Assembly: GCF_030814225.1 (NCBI RefSeq)
Contig: NZ_JAUSUR010000006.1
Coordinates: 186,001 to 250,000 of the forward strand
Direction: 5' to 3'
From: Breznakia pachnodae
GTDB lineage: Bacteria > Bacillota_I > Bacilli_A > Erysipelotrichales > Erysipelotrichaceae
DNA: 64,000 bases
Under the pieces are notes generated by a model. It saw only the letters and a list, made by a program, of their open reading frames with translations, was not told where the DNA came from and made no database searches. Shown here piece after piece: positions 47,000 to 58,500 of the stretch; the first letter of the stretch is position 1, and every line of letters starts with the position of its first letter. The translations under genes and the position numbers were made by a program.

Positions 47000-48772
47000 A
47001 TGAAGTATACAAATGGAAACTACGAAGCATTTGCTCGTAGCAGAAAACCTGAAGGAGTAGATCAAAAATCAGCATACATTGTTGGAGGAGGGCTGGCAGG
47101 ATTAACAGCTGCTGTGTTCTTGATTCGTGATGGACATATGAAAGGTGAGAATATTCATATCTTTGAAGAATTGTCTTTAAATGGTGGTTCATTGGATGGT
47201 AAATTTATCCCTCATGATGGGTTTGTAACACGTGGTGGTCGTGAAATGGAAAACCACTTTGAATGTCTATGGGATGCTTTTCGTTCCGTTCCTTCACTAG
47301 AAGTTGAGGACGCTTCAGTGTTGGATGAGTTTTATTGGTTGGATCATGATGATCCAAACTCCTCAAACTGTCGTATTATTCACAACCGTGGAGAAAGAGT
47401 AGATGATGATGGTAAGTTCACATTATCAAAAGCAGCTCAAAAAGATTTAGTTAATTTATTTATGAGCGCTGAAGATCAGTTAGTTGGTAAACGTATTGAA
47501 GATGTATTTGGAGATGAATTCTTTGAATCTAATTTCTGGTTATATTGGTGTTCAATGTTTGCTTTTGAAAAATGGCACTCTGCAATTGAAATGCGTCGTT
47601 ATATCATGCGATTCATTCATCATATTAAAGGATTGCCTGATTTTACTGCACTGAAGTTTACCAGATACAATCAATATGAATCATTGGTAAAACCATTGTT
47701 GGCTTTCTTGGATAGCCACGATGTTGATTTCCAATATGAAACAACTGTAAATAATGTAATTGTTGATTTTGAAGGTAAGAAAAAAGTTGCTCGTAAACTA
47801 TTGATTACCAAAGCTGGTAAAGATGAAGAAATTGAATTAACCGAAAATGAATTAGTGTTTGTAACGAATGGATCTATTACTGAAAGTTCAACTGAAGGTG
47901 ATCACCATACACCAGCACCTGTTACTCATGACTTAGGTGGCAGCTGGAGATTATGGAAGAACTTAGCAAAACAATCAGAAGAATTTGGTAACCCAGATGT
48001 ATTCTGTGATAACCTTCCAGATAAAAGTTGGTTTGTATCAGCTACTGTAACTTGGCAAAACAAGGAAATAGAACCATATTTTGAAAAATTAACGCAACGT
48101 AAGTTACGTACTGGTAAAATTGTAACTGGTGGTATTATTACAATTAAAGACTCTAACTGGTTAATGAGTTTTGCAACTCACAGACAACCACACTTTAAAG
48201 AACAAAATGATCAACAAACAATTACCTGGGTATATGGTCTGTTATCAAACACACCAGGTAACTATATCAAAAAGCCAATTGAAGAATGTACGGGACAAGA
48301 AATTGCTCAAGAATTAATGTACCACATGGGAGTTCCTGAAGAAGACATTGAACGTATGTCTGAAGAAGCATGTACGGTTATTCCAGTATACATGCCATTC
48401 ATTACTTCATACTTTATGTTAAGAGAACCTGGAGATCGTCCACTTGTTATTCCTGAAGGATCTCAAAACTTAGCATTTATTGGTAACTTCGCTGAAACAA
48501 AACGTGACACTGTATTTACTACTGAATACTCTGTTCGTACAGCAATGGAAGCAGTATATCAATTGCTTGGTGTAGAAAGAGGGGTTCCTGAAGTATTTGC
48601 TTCTGCTTATGATATCAGAACTCTTGCTAATTCTGTATATTATTTATCAGATAAAAAGAAAATAGCAGAAATGGATCTGCCATTCTTTGAAAAAGCAATT
48701 GTGCATGAGTTCATTAAGAAAACAAAAGGAACTTATGTAGAAGAAATATTAAAGGATGCAAACCTACTTTAG
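47000..48772 (+). CDS. ohyA: Oleate hydratase
   Basis: A 590-residue FAD protein, the family's usual size. The dinucleotide-binding motif is [12 protein letters not shown] (27-38). It is followed by the family segments [37 protein letters not shown] and [21 protein letters not shown]. The enzyme adds water to the cis-9 double bond of oleate to give 10-hydroxystearate and detoxifies unsaturated fatty acids; FAD has a structural role. The ribosome binding site is AGGAGG. It is a single-gene unit with its own terminator. Confidence 0.96.
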   Translation: MKYTNGNYEAFARSRKPEGVDQKSAYIVGGGLAGLTAAVFLIRDGHMKGENIHIFEELSLNGGSLDGKFIPHDGFVTRGGREMENHFECLWDAFRSVPSLEVEDASVLDEFYWLDHDDPNSSNCRIIHNRGERVDDDGKFTLSKAAQKDLVNLFMSAEDQLVGKRIEDVFGDEFFESNFWLYWCSMFAFEKWHSAIEMRRYIMRFIHHIKGLPDFTALKFTRYNQYESLVKPLLAFLDSHDVDFQYETTVNNVIVDFEGKKKVARKLLITKAGKDEEIELTENELVFVTNGSITESSTEGDHHTPAPVTHDLGGSWRLWKNLAKQSEEFGNPDVFCDNLPDKSWFVSATVTWQNKEIEPYFEKLTQRKLRTGKIVTGGIITIKDSNWLMSFATHRQPHFKEQNDQQTITWVYGLLSNTPGNYIKKPIEECTGQEIAQELMYHMGVPEEDIERMSEEACTVIPVYMPFITSYFMLREPGDRPLVIPEGSQNLAFIGNFAETKRDTVFTTEYSVRTAMEAVYQLLGVERGVPEVFASAYDIRTLANSVYYLSDKKKIAEMDLPFFEKAIVHEFIKKTKGTYVEEILKDANLL

Positions 48773-48778
48773 AATATA

Positions 48779-48806
48779 TAAAGGCTTCAGTTGAAGCCTT
48801 TTCTTA
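48779..48806 (+). terminator. Intrinsic terminator of ohyA
   Basis: AAGGCTTCA and TGAAGCCTT form a stem followed by TTCTT. Confidence 0.85.
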
Positions 48807-49017
48807 TACTCATTCTTAACAGTTAATTAACACAATTAGACATAATACCTGTGGTATTATTTAGGTAACCTATCACATCCTTGTACTGATAGAGTGATGT
48901 GAATAATTATTCATATTAGTAGTATTCTATATTTAGAATCGCATATAATAACAATAAGAAATACTAATAGGAAGATAATTTCTGGCAGATACATACCAGG
49001 AAAAGAAAGGAGACACT

Positions 49018-49200
49018 ATGAAAGAGAAATTGGTAGGTTTATTTCTTATCTTAATGATGTTTCTTCTGATAGGATTAATCATTTATCATGCTGATTTCGT
49101 TTATGAACTGATTATTGGTGTAATTATAGTATTTACATTAATCAGGTTTTTGATAATGATTAAGTTTTTTGGAAAAACAAATAACGAAGATAATTCATAA
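49018..49200 (+). CDS. Small membrane protein, 60 residues
   Basis: A 60-residue protein after an AAAGGAG site. Two closely spaced hydrophobic helices (LVGLFLILMMFLLIGLIIY and LIIGVIIVFTLIRFLIMI) occupy nearly all of it, with a short basic and acidic tail (KFFGKTNNEDNS). No family is recognisable. The 245-bp stretch upstream has no gene but contains two hairpins (AATACC/GGTATT and TCACATC/GATGTGA, about 48845-48902) that may belong to its leader. A bidirectional terminator follows. Confidence 0.7.
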   Translation: MKEKLVGLFLILMMFLLIGLIIYHADFVYELIIGVIIVFTLIRFLIMIKFFGKTNNEDNS

Positions 49201-49203
49201 TAT

Positions 49204-49232
49204 AGTAAAAGCCCAATGCTGGGCTTTTTTAG
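49204..49232. terminator. Bidirectional terminator between the small membrane protein and signal peptidase genes
   Basis: AAAAGCCCA and TGGGCTTTT pair around ATGC-like loop, with T-runs on both strands. Confidence 0.88.
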
Positions 49233-49798
49233 TTGAATACGATTAGAAAATCTTTACTAATGATTTCACTCTTTTCAAATGGCCCCAGTTCTCTGGAATC
49301 TCTAGATACTCGTCGATTATCTCCACATAAGAAATATTCATCCTCACCTAATTCAATTGGCCCATAGTTAGAAGTAAATGGGATACTTCCATTGTTGGTT
49401 TGCTCATTTACATAATCATCATCCAGAAACGTTTCTTCAATAACTTCTCCATTAATATATAGAGTTCCATTTCGGTACTCTAAGGTCTCACCTGGTAAGC
49501 CAATTACTCGTTTTGCGAGGTTTTTTTCTTCTACATGGTCATAGACCGTAACTACATCAAATCGCTCTATTTCACCTACATAAACTCCTATTACATTGGT
49601 AATACCTATTTGCCCATCTTCTAAGAACGGATACATACTGTTCCCATTAATATAGGTCGGACGTATAAGACAGTTAATGGCAATTAGAAAAACAATCATA
49701 CTAATTAGTACAATTCTTATGAGTGATAACCCCTCAAATATGAAGTTTGTTTTTCTTAACTTCTTTTTTATTTTATGGCTGTTATTTGTATCATTCAT
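49229..49798 (-). CDS. Signal peptidase I
   Basis: A 189-residue membrane-bound protease from the ATG at 49798, one base after the upstream stop. One N-terminal helix (about 25-43) anchors it. The catalytic serine is in NGNSMYPFL (S54) and the catalytic lysine in NLAKRVIGLPGE (K96). The SipW-like endings CGDNRRVSRDSRELGP match family box E. It cleaves signal peptides of exported proteins. As third gene of an operon with a bactofilin and an LRR surface protein, it may serve particular substrates such as this LRR protein or the giant surface protein nearby. Confidence 0.93.
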   Translation of the reverse strand: MNDTNNSHKIKKKLRKTNFIFEGLSLIRIVLISMIVFLIAINCLIRPTYINGNSMYPFLEDGQIGITNVIGVYVGEIERFDVVTVYDHVEEKNLAKRVIGLPGETLEYRNGTLYINGEVIEETFLDDDYVNEQTNNGSIPFTSNYGPIELGEDEYFLCGDNRRVSRDSRELGPFEKSEIISKDFLIVFN

Positions 49799-49799
49799 C

Positions 49800-50708
49800 T
49801 TAATTACCACATGTATCCTTTCTTCTTTTTAATATGAGACCAGATAAACCAACTACACTTAGTAATACAATTGCATCACTCCATGCAAATGGCAGATTAA
49901 ATCCTGTTGTAATACTCGTTGTATCTTCCTTTGTTATCTGAAGTTCAAACTGCAATAATACTTCATCTTCCAATTTTAATGTATAGTAACCAATGTTATC
50001 TTCACTGATAGATGGTATGGATAAGTGATTACCGCTTTGAATAATTATTGGATTATCCACACCAACATACCAGGTAAGTTTATTAATATCACTGTTAATT
50101 GTTACTACTTCTTCACTTTCGTTCCATGCACCATCTTCATATACATACATAAGTGTTTGTTTCATATCAATCGTTATATCAAGTGAATCGCCAAGTTGTT
50201 TCTGATAATGTAATACCATACTATAATCACTTTGATCTAATTTAACATTATCTACATAAACTGAAAACTTATTGTTTTCATATAAGGAGATTTTCTGATT
50301 ACTTGCAAATGTAGAAGTAGATAGTACTTCTACAAATTTATCCGATGTTCCTTCTGGTACAATAATTCGCTTAAGATAACGATTCTCTTCAAATACATCG
50401 CTTGCTACATAATTAATATCCTCATGTAACTCAATTTCTTCAAGTGCATCTGCACCAAAAAAAGCCTGATTTGAAATTGCCGTTATCTTTTGATTATCAT
50501 ATTCATCATCAATGACAACTTTTTTGTCATTGCCTGAATATTGTAAAATCTGATAACTGCCATCAGCTAGTTTCTGATAACTGAAATCACCGTTTGTAGT
50601 GACTTCACCAGTAGGTGCACTTGCATGTATAAGCGTAATCGAAGAAGCAAATAAAACAATGATAAAAATAATAGTTTCTTTAATAAAAATCAGATTTGAT
50701 TTCTTCAT
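49800..50708 (-). CDS. Surface protein with BspA-type leucine-rich repeats and C-terminal anchor
   Basis: A 302-residue protein. Residues 1-30 are a signal peptide (KETIIFIIVLFASSITLIHA, likely cleaved near ASA). BspA-type LRR_5 units follow (KKVVIDDEYDNQKITAISNQAFFGADALEEIEL and VASDVFEENRYLKRIIVPEG). The middle has strands like Ig-type domains, and the end has a membrane helix and basic tail (AIVLLSVVGLSGLILKRRK). That end is a sorting-signal-like tail without LPXTG (ITTGF precedes it). It lies 14 bp downstream of the bactofilin gene and touches the signal peptidase gene. Confidence 0.8.
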   Translation of the reverse strand: MKKSNLIFIKETIIFIIVLFASSITLIHASAPTGEVTTNGDFSYQKLADGSYQILQYSGNDKKVVIDDEYDNQKITAISNQAFFGADALEEIELHEDINYVASDVFEENRYLKRIIVPEGTSDKFVEVLSTSTFASNQKISLYENNKFSVYVDNVKLDQSDYSMVLHYQKQLGDSLDITIDMKQTLMYVYEDGAWNESEEVVTINSDINKLTWYVGVDNPIIIQSGNHLSIPSISEDNIGYYTLKLEDEVLLQFELQITKEDTTSITTGFNLPFAWSDAIVLLSVVGLSGLILKRRKDTCGN

Positions 50709-50722
50709 AAATTAAGAACTGA

Positions 50723-51844
50723 TTATTCCCTAGTTTGTGTATTATTTGTATCTGTTTGCTCTCCAATTCGCATTGTACCTACGATTCTTGCACCTTTTTC
50801 AATATCAATACTCATTGCTGTAATATCCCCTAATACACGAGCACCACTTGAAAATGATACCTCTTCATATGCCTGAATATCACCTTCAACTGATCCATTC
50901 ACAGCGATATTTGCCGATACAATATTCCCTTTCACATAGGTGTCATTACCAATATATGTATCTTGGTTTGAAGCAATTGAACCTTCAATTTTTCCACTTT
51001 GTAAGTTCAATCGATCCGCTTTGATATTTCCATTAATTTGTGCACCATCATTAATATCAACATCTTGTCCACTTCTTACATCACCGTTTACTCTACCTTT
51101 AATAATCAATGATGCATTTGAAGTTACATTCCCATCAATTACTATTCCTTTTCCTAATACGGAAACATCATCACTCACGGTTTCATTCACTGGTGATGTT
51201 CTATTATATGATTCTACAGAATCATGATTATCTGTATTGTTATCAAATTCCATTTTTTCTTTCTCCTTAACCATTACTTGTTCCTGTGTCACTTTTTCTT
51301 TTATCTGCGGTTTTCTCATTTCATATGCAGGAGTAACCTCTTTGACATGAATTGAAGTATCTCTTTTTATTTCTTGTGTTGGTCTTGTGTATTTTGCCAT
51401 AATTAATATTTCATCAATATCTTTATTTAAGGCTTCTACATCATCTTTTTCACTTTCAATTACATCATTTACATAAGATAAAACATGTGCGATTTCTTTC
51501 ATCTCATATTCTTCCATATGTTCTTCATCAAGTGAAGCCACCAGAACATTACAACTATCTAAGACTTCTGCAATCTCATTGAATCTTAAATCTAAACGTT
51601 GTTCTATTTTCTTTTGCTGCACATCTAAATGGTCTCTTGATATTCTGTTTAAATCATCCCACTTGGAAGAAAATAAACGATTTCTTAAATCGTTACTTGC
51701 TTCACGTGCAAGCGCCAGTTCATTGATATATTTCTTTTTTAGAAACATTCTGATTAAAACAGTCACAATAAAAATCGCTACTAAGATACCAACTAATGTT
51801 ATGATAAACGAAAATGAAAACATTGCCCCGATCAGTACGTCCAT
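50723..51844 (-). CDS. Bactofilin (polymer-forming cytoskeletal protein) with N-terminal membrane anchor
   Basis: A 373-residue protein from the ATG at 51844 (AAAGGAG upstream). A membrane helix opens it (about 8-30), followed by a long coiled-coil region rich in E, K, R and L (to about 160). The bactofilin domain begins near residue 230 (GKGIVIDGNVTSNASLIIKG) and has the repeating V/I-x-G-x-V/I pattern ending GARIVGTMRIG. Bactofilins polymerise into filaments without nucleotide. The membrane anchor plus coiled coil is uncommon and suggests tethering to the envelope. It is the first gene of the three-gene surface operon. Confidence 0.9.
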   Translation of the reverse strand: MDVLIGAMFSFSFIITLVGILVAIFIVTVLIRMFLKKKYINELALAREASNDLRNRLFSSKWDDLNRISRDHLDVQQKKIEQRLDLRFNEIAEVLDSCNVLVASLDEEHMEEYEMKEIAHVLSYVNDVIESEKDDVEALNKDIDEILIMAKYTRPTQEIKRDTSIHVKEVTPAYEMRKPQIKEKVTQEQVMVKEKEKMEFDNNTDNHDSVESYNRTSPVNETVSDDVSVLGKGIVIDGNVTSNASLIIKGRVNGDVRSGQDVDINDGAQINGNIKADRLNLQSGKIEGSIASNQDTYIGNDTYVKGNIVSANIAVNGSVEGDIQAYEEVSFSSGARVLGDITAMSIDIEKGARIVGTMRIGEQTDTNNTQTRE

Positions 51845-51897
51845 AAACACTCCTTTCTTCTAAACGATTATTTAGGTGCTTTATTAAAAAGCACAAA

Positions 51898-51927
51898 AGA
51901 ACACTTAGGTTTTACCCTTGGTGTTCT
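51898..51927 (-). terminator. Terminator of the lipoprotein gene
   Basis: AGAACAC and GTGTTCT pair, with AGGGT/ACCT extending the stem on the minus strand; TTTTGTGC follows. It closes the lipoprotein gene at 51983. Confidence 0.7.
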
Positions 51928-51982
51928 GATTGATATTTAACATACAAGGTTATTTGAAAAAGTATTCGTCTTCATAACTACT

Positions 51983-52444
51983 TTATTCAATTTCTCCACA
52001 TGTGTAATCATCACCTTGTAAGTTTTTAACAAGTTTTTCCAAATCATTGTAATCTTCAATTCCCAATCGTTCCATATCAATTTCTTCTGCTTTATCTGGA
52101 TCAATTGTAATTTTTACATGAAGCATTTTTTCTTCTTCATCAACTGAAATATCAAATTCCATTCCTGGTTGTTCTTTCTTTTCATTGATGTAATCAGCTT
52201 CAAATGCTTTTTCTAATTCTTCAATAGATTCATAATCTTCAAAATAGAAATCCATTAATGCAGCATCTTTAGTTTTTACAATCTTGGTAATTTTCTTATC
52301 TCCATCATAAGTGATTTTTACTTTCTCATTGATTTGCGATGCACCTGAATCAAGTTCACATGTAACTTTTTTTGCTTCATCTGCACTGCTACTACACCCT
52401 GTGAAGACTAATAAACTAACTATTAATAAACAAAACTTTTTCAT
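51983..52444 (-). CDS. DUF1307/YehR-like lipoprotein
   Basis: A 153-residue protein from the ATG at 52444. Residues 1-20 are a lipoprotein signal peptide with lipobox LVFTGC (Cys about residue 17), so it would be anchored on the outer side of the membrane. The mature part is acidic and strand-rich (VTCELDSGASQINEKVKITYDGD, MLHVKITIDPDKAEEIDM) and ends with YTCGEIE, giving two cysteines that may pair. It resembles the small YehR-like lipoproteins of unknown role. It lies 72 bp downstream of the giant surface protein on the same strand and may be co-transcribed. Confidence 0.8.
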   Translation of the reverse strand: MKKFCLLIVSLLVFTGCSSSADEAKKVTCELDSGASQINEKVKITYDGDKKITKIVKTKDAALMDFYFEDYESIEELEKAFEADYINEKKEQPGMEFDISVDEEEKMLHVKITIDPDKAEEIDMERLGIEDYNDLEKLVKNLQGDDYTCGEIE

Positions 52445-52480
52445 ATTTTTACCCTCGTTTCTTTCTATCATAGGAAGCTT

Positions 52481-52502
52481 GGAAGATGCATTTGCATCTT
52501 CC
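52481..52502. repeat. Perfect 10-bp inverted repeat after the giant surface gene
   Basis: GGAAGATGCA and TGCATCTTCC with a TT spacer lie between the giant gene stop and the lipoprotein gene. No T-run follows on the minus strand, so a plain intrinsic terminator is doubtful; an mRNA processing or stabilising hairpin is possible. Confidence 0.6.
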
Positions 52503-52516
52503 TACCTCCAATTAAA

Positions 52517-55500
52517 CTATGCTTCTTCTTCGTCTTTACGTCTCTTCACAACGATTATTGCTGATAATGCAATCATGAATAGTGCCAGTAATGTTGTCTT
52601 ATCAGTTGTATCACCAGTCGATACACCAGGTTTTGATGGTGCTGCAGGTACTGCAATCGATGGTTTTGCATCCTTAGGATTTACTGTTACTTTAACGATT
52701 ACTTCGTATTCCTCATTTTCGTGAGTAACACTGAAACGTAAGTCGTATTCGCCACCTTTTGCAGGTGCTTTTTGAATTTCACTTAAATGCGCTTCTTCGA
52801 CTACTACATCGTCGACAGTTGGCACTGCAGCTCTTGATCTGCTGTCTACATCTACTTTCACGTTTGATAATGCTTTTGATGTTTCTGCATCAAGATTAGC
52901 AGCATCTTCATGTTTGATATTGAAGTCATTAGCACTAATTACTAATACTGTCTTAGAAACAGTTACAGTAATTGTACAAGTTGTTGTTGGTTCATCAACA
53001 ACATAGAATGTTGCTTCATATTCACCAGCTTCACCTTTTACGTTGTGACTTTGAACTGCAACTTCTGCACTACTCAAGTCTTTCTTCAACCATGCTTCTG
53101 CATCTGATAATGCAATCAGTTCTTCATCCGTAATTGCAGATGCTGTTTGGGCATTAATTGTAATATTATTTGCTCCCATAAAGTATCTGTCACCTTCAAC
53201 GATTACATCTTTAGAAACAACCTTAATTTTCACTGTTGCTTTGGTTTTTGGTTCTTCTACTACTGAGAATGTTGCAGTATAGTCTCCAGCAACTGCTTCA
53301 AATGTTGTTTCATCTAATTGAACTGTTCCTTCGCTCATATCTTTGCGTTTGTATGCTTGTGCTTTTGCAAGTTTTATTACATCATCACTTGTTTCTACTG
53401 CTTGTGCATCTTGTTCGCTTATTACGATATTACTTGCGACAATCGTGTATTCATCACCATGTTCAATGACATCACCATCAACAACTTTAATCTTCACTGT
53501 TGCTTTGGTTGTTGGCTCATCTACTACAGAGAATGTAGCTTCATAGTCTCCAACTTTTACTTCAAATGAAGTACTATCTAGTTTCACATTTGCTGCACTC
53601 ATATCTTTACGTTTGAATGCTTGTGTATTTGATAGAGTAATCAAGTCGTTGCTGTCTGTCATTGCTCTAGCTTCATCCAATGTCATTACAACATTGTTTC
53701 CAACGATTGTGTATTTGTCACCATGTTCAATTACATCACTATTAACTACTTTGATTTTGATTGTTGCTTTGGTTGCTGGTTCCTCTTCTACAGAGAATAC
53801 TGCAGTGTAATCTCCAGCTTCTGCAACTAATGTTGTGCTGTCCAGTTGTACACTTCCTGCACTCATGTCTCTACGCTTGAATGCTTCAGCATCAGCTAAT
53901 GTAATCAATTCTTTGTTATCAGTTAATGCTTTTACTTCGTCAACACTCATTACTAAGTTATTAGCAACAATTGTATATTTGTCACCGTGTTCGATTACAT
54001 CTTTATCAATTACTTTAATCATTACTTCTGCTTTTGTTGTTGGCTCATTCACTACAGAGAATGTAGCTTTGTAGTCTCCAACTTTTGCAGTAAATGTTGT
54101 GCTGTCTAGTTGTACAGCGGCTGCGCTCATGTCTTTACGTTTGTATGCTTCTACTTTGGCAACACCAATTAGTCCATTGTTGTCAGTTAATGCTTTTGCT
54201 TCATCAACGCTCATTACAACATTACTTGCTACGATTGTATACTTATCACCGTGTTCAATAATATCGCCATCAATTACTCTAATCTTAATTGTTGCTTTCG
54301 TAGTTGGTTCTTCTTCTACAGAGAATACTGCAGTATATTCACCAGCTTTTGCATCAAATGTAGTGCTGTCCAGTTGTACTGTTCCTGCACTCATATCTTT
54401 GCGTTTGTATGCTTCTGCTTGCGCAAGTGTAATCAATTCACTGTTGTCTTTAATTGCTTTTGCTTCATCTAATGTCATCACTAGGTTATTTGCTGCAATC
54501 GTATATTTATCACCATGTTCAATTACATCTTTGTCAATTACTTTAATCTTCACTTTTGCTTTTGTTTTTGGTTCATCCACTACAGAGAATGTAGCTTCAT
54601 AATCACCAACTTTTGCTTCCAGTGTTGTACTATCTAACTTCACATTCGCACTTGTCATTTCTTTACGTTTGAATGCTTGTACATTTGATAGTGTAATTAA
54701 ATCATCATTGTTATTCATTGCATTCACTTCATCTACAGTCATTACAATGTTACTTCCGACAATCGTATACTTGTCTCCATGTGTGATCACATCACCTTTT
54801 ACAACTTTAATTTTTACCGTTGCTTTGGTTGTTTGTTCTTGACCCACATAGAATGTAGCTGTATAATCGCCTTCTTCTGCTTTAAACGTTGTTGCTTCAA
54901 GCATTACTGTTCCTGAAGTCATATCTTTACGTTTATAAGCTCTCGCTTTAGCAAGACCAATTAATTCATGATTGCTCTTAATTGCTTTTGCTTCATCAAC
55001 TGTCATTACGATGTTACTTGCTACGATTGTGTATTCATCTCCATGCTCGATGACATCTCCTTCATCAACTTTAATAGAGATTGCTACTTTTACATCTTCA
55101 TCATCATTTACACAGAATACTGCAGTATAGTAACCGATTTCTTTCTTGAATGTTGTAGATTCAAGTTTTACAGTTGCTTCAGATAAGTCTTCCAGTTTCC
55201 ATGCTCTCGCTTTTGCCAGATCAATTAATGCATTGTTGTCTGCTACTGCTTCTGCTTCATCCAATGTCATTACAATGTTGTTGGCAACGATTGTATAATT
55301 ATCGCCTTCACCAATCACATCTCCATCAACTACTTTTGCTCTAGTTGATATAACATCTTTTGCATCAGTTGCACCAATTACAGATACTTTTGCAGTATAT
55401 TCTCCAACTTCTGCTTTATATCCACCATTATCTCTAACTTCTAATAATGATGATTGGATTGGTAATCCAGTCTTCATTGACCATGCTCTAGCTTCTGATT

Positions 55501-58500
55501 TTTCAATAATTTCTTTATCAGTTCCTGTTACATCATCTTTTAGAATAACGTAGTTTTTAATATCGAATGCATATTCATTTCCAATATATAATCCTACTAC
55601 CACAACACGTACGCGTTCTGTTAGGTTACCATCACTGTCTTTCACTGAATATACTAAACGATAAACATCTTTTTTCGATGTATCAACAACTCCAGTAATT
55701 TCTAAGTCATCAATTAAATCACCATCTTCTTCATCCCAAACTGTAACATTTTCTTTTGGATCAAATGAATCGTTTAGGTCTAAGTATAAAGGTGTTTCAA
55801 AGTCAATTTCTGGTGCATTTCCATCAGTAATTCTAACTTTTACTTTTACTGTTTTTGATGGTTTATCTACAACATTGAAGATTACATAGTAATCTGTAGA
55901 TTCCGTATCATCACCAATTAATTTAGATTGTACTTCAACATCAGCATCTGATAAATCTTTTAACTTCCAAGCTTCTGCTTTTGCAGCTAAGATTAATTCA
56001 TCATCTGTGATGGTATCAACCTGACCTTTACGGATACTAAAGTTATTTGCACCAATTGCATAGTCATCACCAGTTTCTAATTCATCTTTATTAACTACTT
56101 TAATTTGAATTGTTGCTGTTGTTTTTGGTTCTTCCTCTACTGAGAATACAGCATTGTAAGTTCCTTCTGTGATTCCTAAAGTTGTACTATCTAAATTCAC
56201 TGTTCCTTCTGTGATTGTTTTACGTTCCCATGCTTTTGCATCTGATAACGTAATAAGTGAATCTTTATCTGCTAATACTGTTTTTGCTTCTTCTGTAGTA
56301 AGAACTAAGTTGTTTGCAACGATTGTATACTTTTCACCATGTTCAATTACATGCCCGTTTACAACCTTAATTTGAATTGTTGCTGTTGTCTTTGGTTCTT
56401 CGTCTACTGAGAATTTCGCAGTATAATCACCTTCTTGTGCTTTAAACGTTGTACTGTCCAAGTTTACTTTTCCAGCACTCATATCTTTACGTTTAATTGC
56501 TTGAGCATTTGATAATGTAATTAATTCATCATTATCACTTATTGCTTTTGCTTCATCAACTGTCATTATCAGGTTGTTTGCAACGATTGTATATTCATCT
56601 CCATGTTCAATCACATCACCATTGATTACTTTGATTTGAATTATTACTTTTGTTGCTGGTTCTTCATCTACTGATAAGACCGCTTCATATGTTCCAGCTT
56701 CAGCTTTGAATGTTGTACTGTCTAAGTTTACCTTTCCAGCACTCATATCTTTTTGTTTGATTGCTTGCGCATCTGATAATGTAATTAATTCTTTATTATC
56801 AGCAATTGCTTTTGCTTCATCAACTGTCATTACGATATTGTTTGCACCAATTGTATAATTATCACCACGTTCAATGATATCTTTATCAATTACTTGAATC
56901 TTCGTTGTAACTTTTGTAGCACTTTCATCTTTCACAGAGAATACTGCTTCGTATGTTCCAACTTTTGCTTCTAGTGTTGTGCTGTCTAGTTTTACATCGG
57001 CTGCACTTAAGTCAGAAACTTTCCATGCCTGTGCCTTTGATAAACTAATTAGTTCGTCATTGTTTGCTAATGCATTTACTTCATCTACACTCATAACAAG
57101 ATCACTAGCTACTAGTGTGTACTCATTACCTTCTTCAATGACATGTCCATTTACTACTTTTGCAGTTGCTGATACTACATCTTTTTCGTTTGTAGCACCT
57201 TTCACTGATACTTTTACTGTGTAATCACCAACTTCAGCTTTATATCCTCCATTGTCTCTTACTTCTAATTGTGAACTGTCTACTTGTAATCCTGATTTTA
57301 CATACCAAGCTTTTGCTTCTGTATTTTTCAAGATTTCTGCATCTGTTCCTTTTACATCATCTTTCAAGATGACATAGTTGCTAATATCAAAGATATATTC
57401 TTCACCAACATATAATCCAACCGCAACTACTCTTACTTTTACATCTTCATTTCCATCACTATCTTTTACTGAATACACAAGACGATATACACCTTTTGTA
57501 TTTGTATCAACAGTTCCTTCAATGTTCAGTTTATCCATTAAGTCGCCATCTTCTTCATCAGTAGCTGTTACATCTTTCTTAGGATCAAATGTATCACCTA
57601 CGTTTAGATTTACTGGTGTTTCAAAATCAATTTTTGGACCATTACCTTCAACCACTCTAACTTTAACCGTTACAGTTTTTGATGGTTTATCCACAACTTT
57701 GAAACGCACAAAGTATGAAGTAGATTCTGTATCTGTTCCAATACTCTTTTCATCAACTGCAACCTCTACATTTGACAGATTACTTAGTTTCCATCCTTGT
57801 GCTTTCGCAAGTTCAATGATTTTATCATTTGTTAGAGATGCAACTTCACCTTTTCTTACCGTAAAGTTGTTTGCACCAATTGCATAATCATCACCATCTT
57901 CAAGTTCATCTTTTTCAACTACTTGAATTGTGATTGTTGCTTTGGTTGCTGGTTCTTCTTTTACTGAGAATGTAGCTTTGTATGTTCCTACTGCTGTTGC
58001 GAATGTTGTACTATCCAACTCCACTGTTCCTGCAGACAGGTCTTTACGTTTTACTGCTTCTGCTTTTGATAATGTAATCAATTCATCATTATCACTAATT
58101 GCTTTCGCTTCTTCCACAGTCATAACCAAGTTACTTGCAACAATTGTATAGTCATCACCGTGATCAATTACATGTCCACTAATAACTTTAATTTTAATTG
58201 TTGTTTTCGTAGCTGGTTCTTCATCAACAGATAAGACTGCTTCATATGTTCCTGCTTCTGCTTTGAATGTTGTACTGTCTAAGTTAACTTTTCCAGCACT
58301 CATATCTTTTTGTTTGATTGCTTCAGCATTCGATAATGTAATTAATTCATTATTATCTGCAATTGCTTTTGCTTCATCAACTGTCATTACGATGTTGTTT
58401 GCACCGATTGTATAGTTATCTCCACGTTCAATTACATCTTTATCAATTACTTTAATTGTTGTTGTAACTTTTGTAGCACTTTCCTCTTTTACTGAGAATA

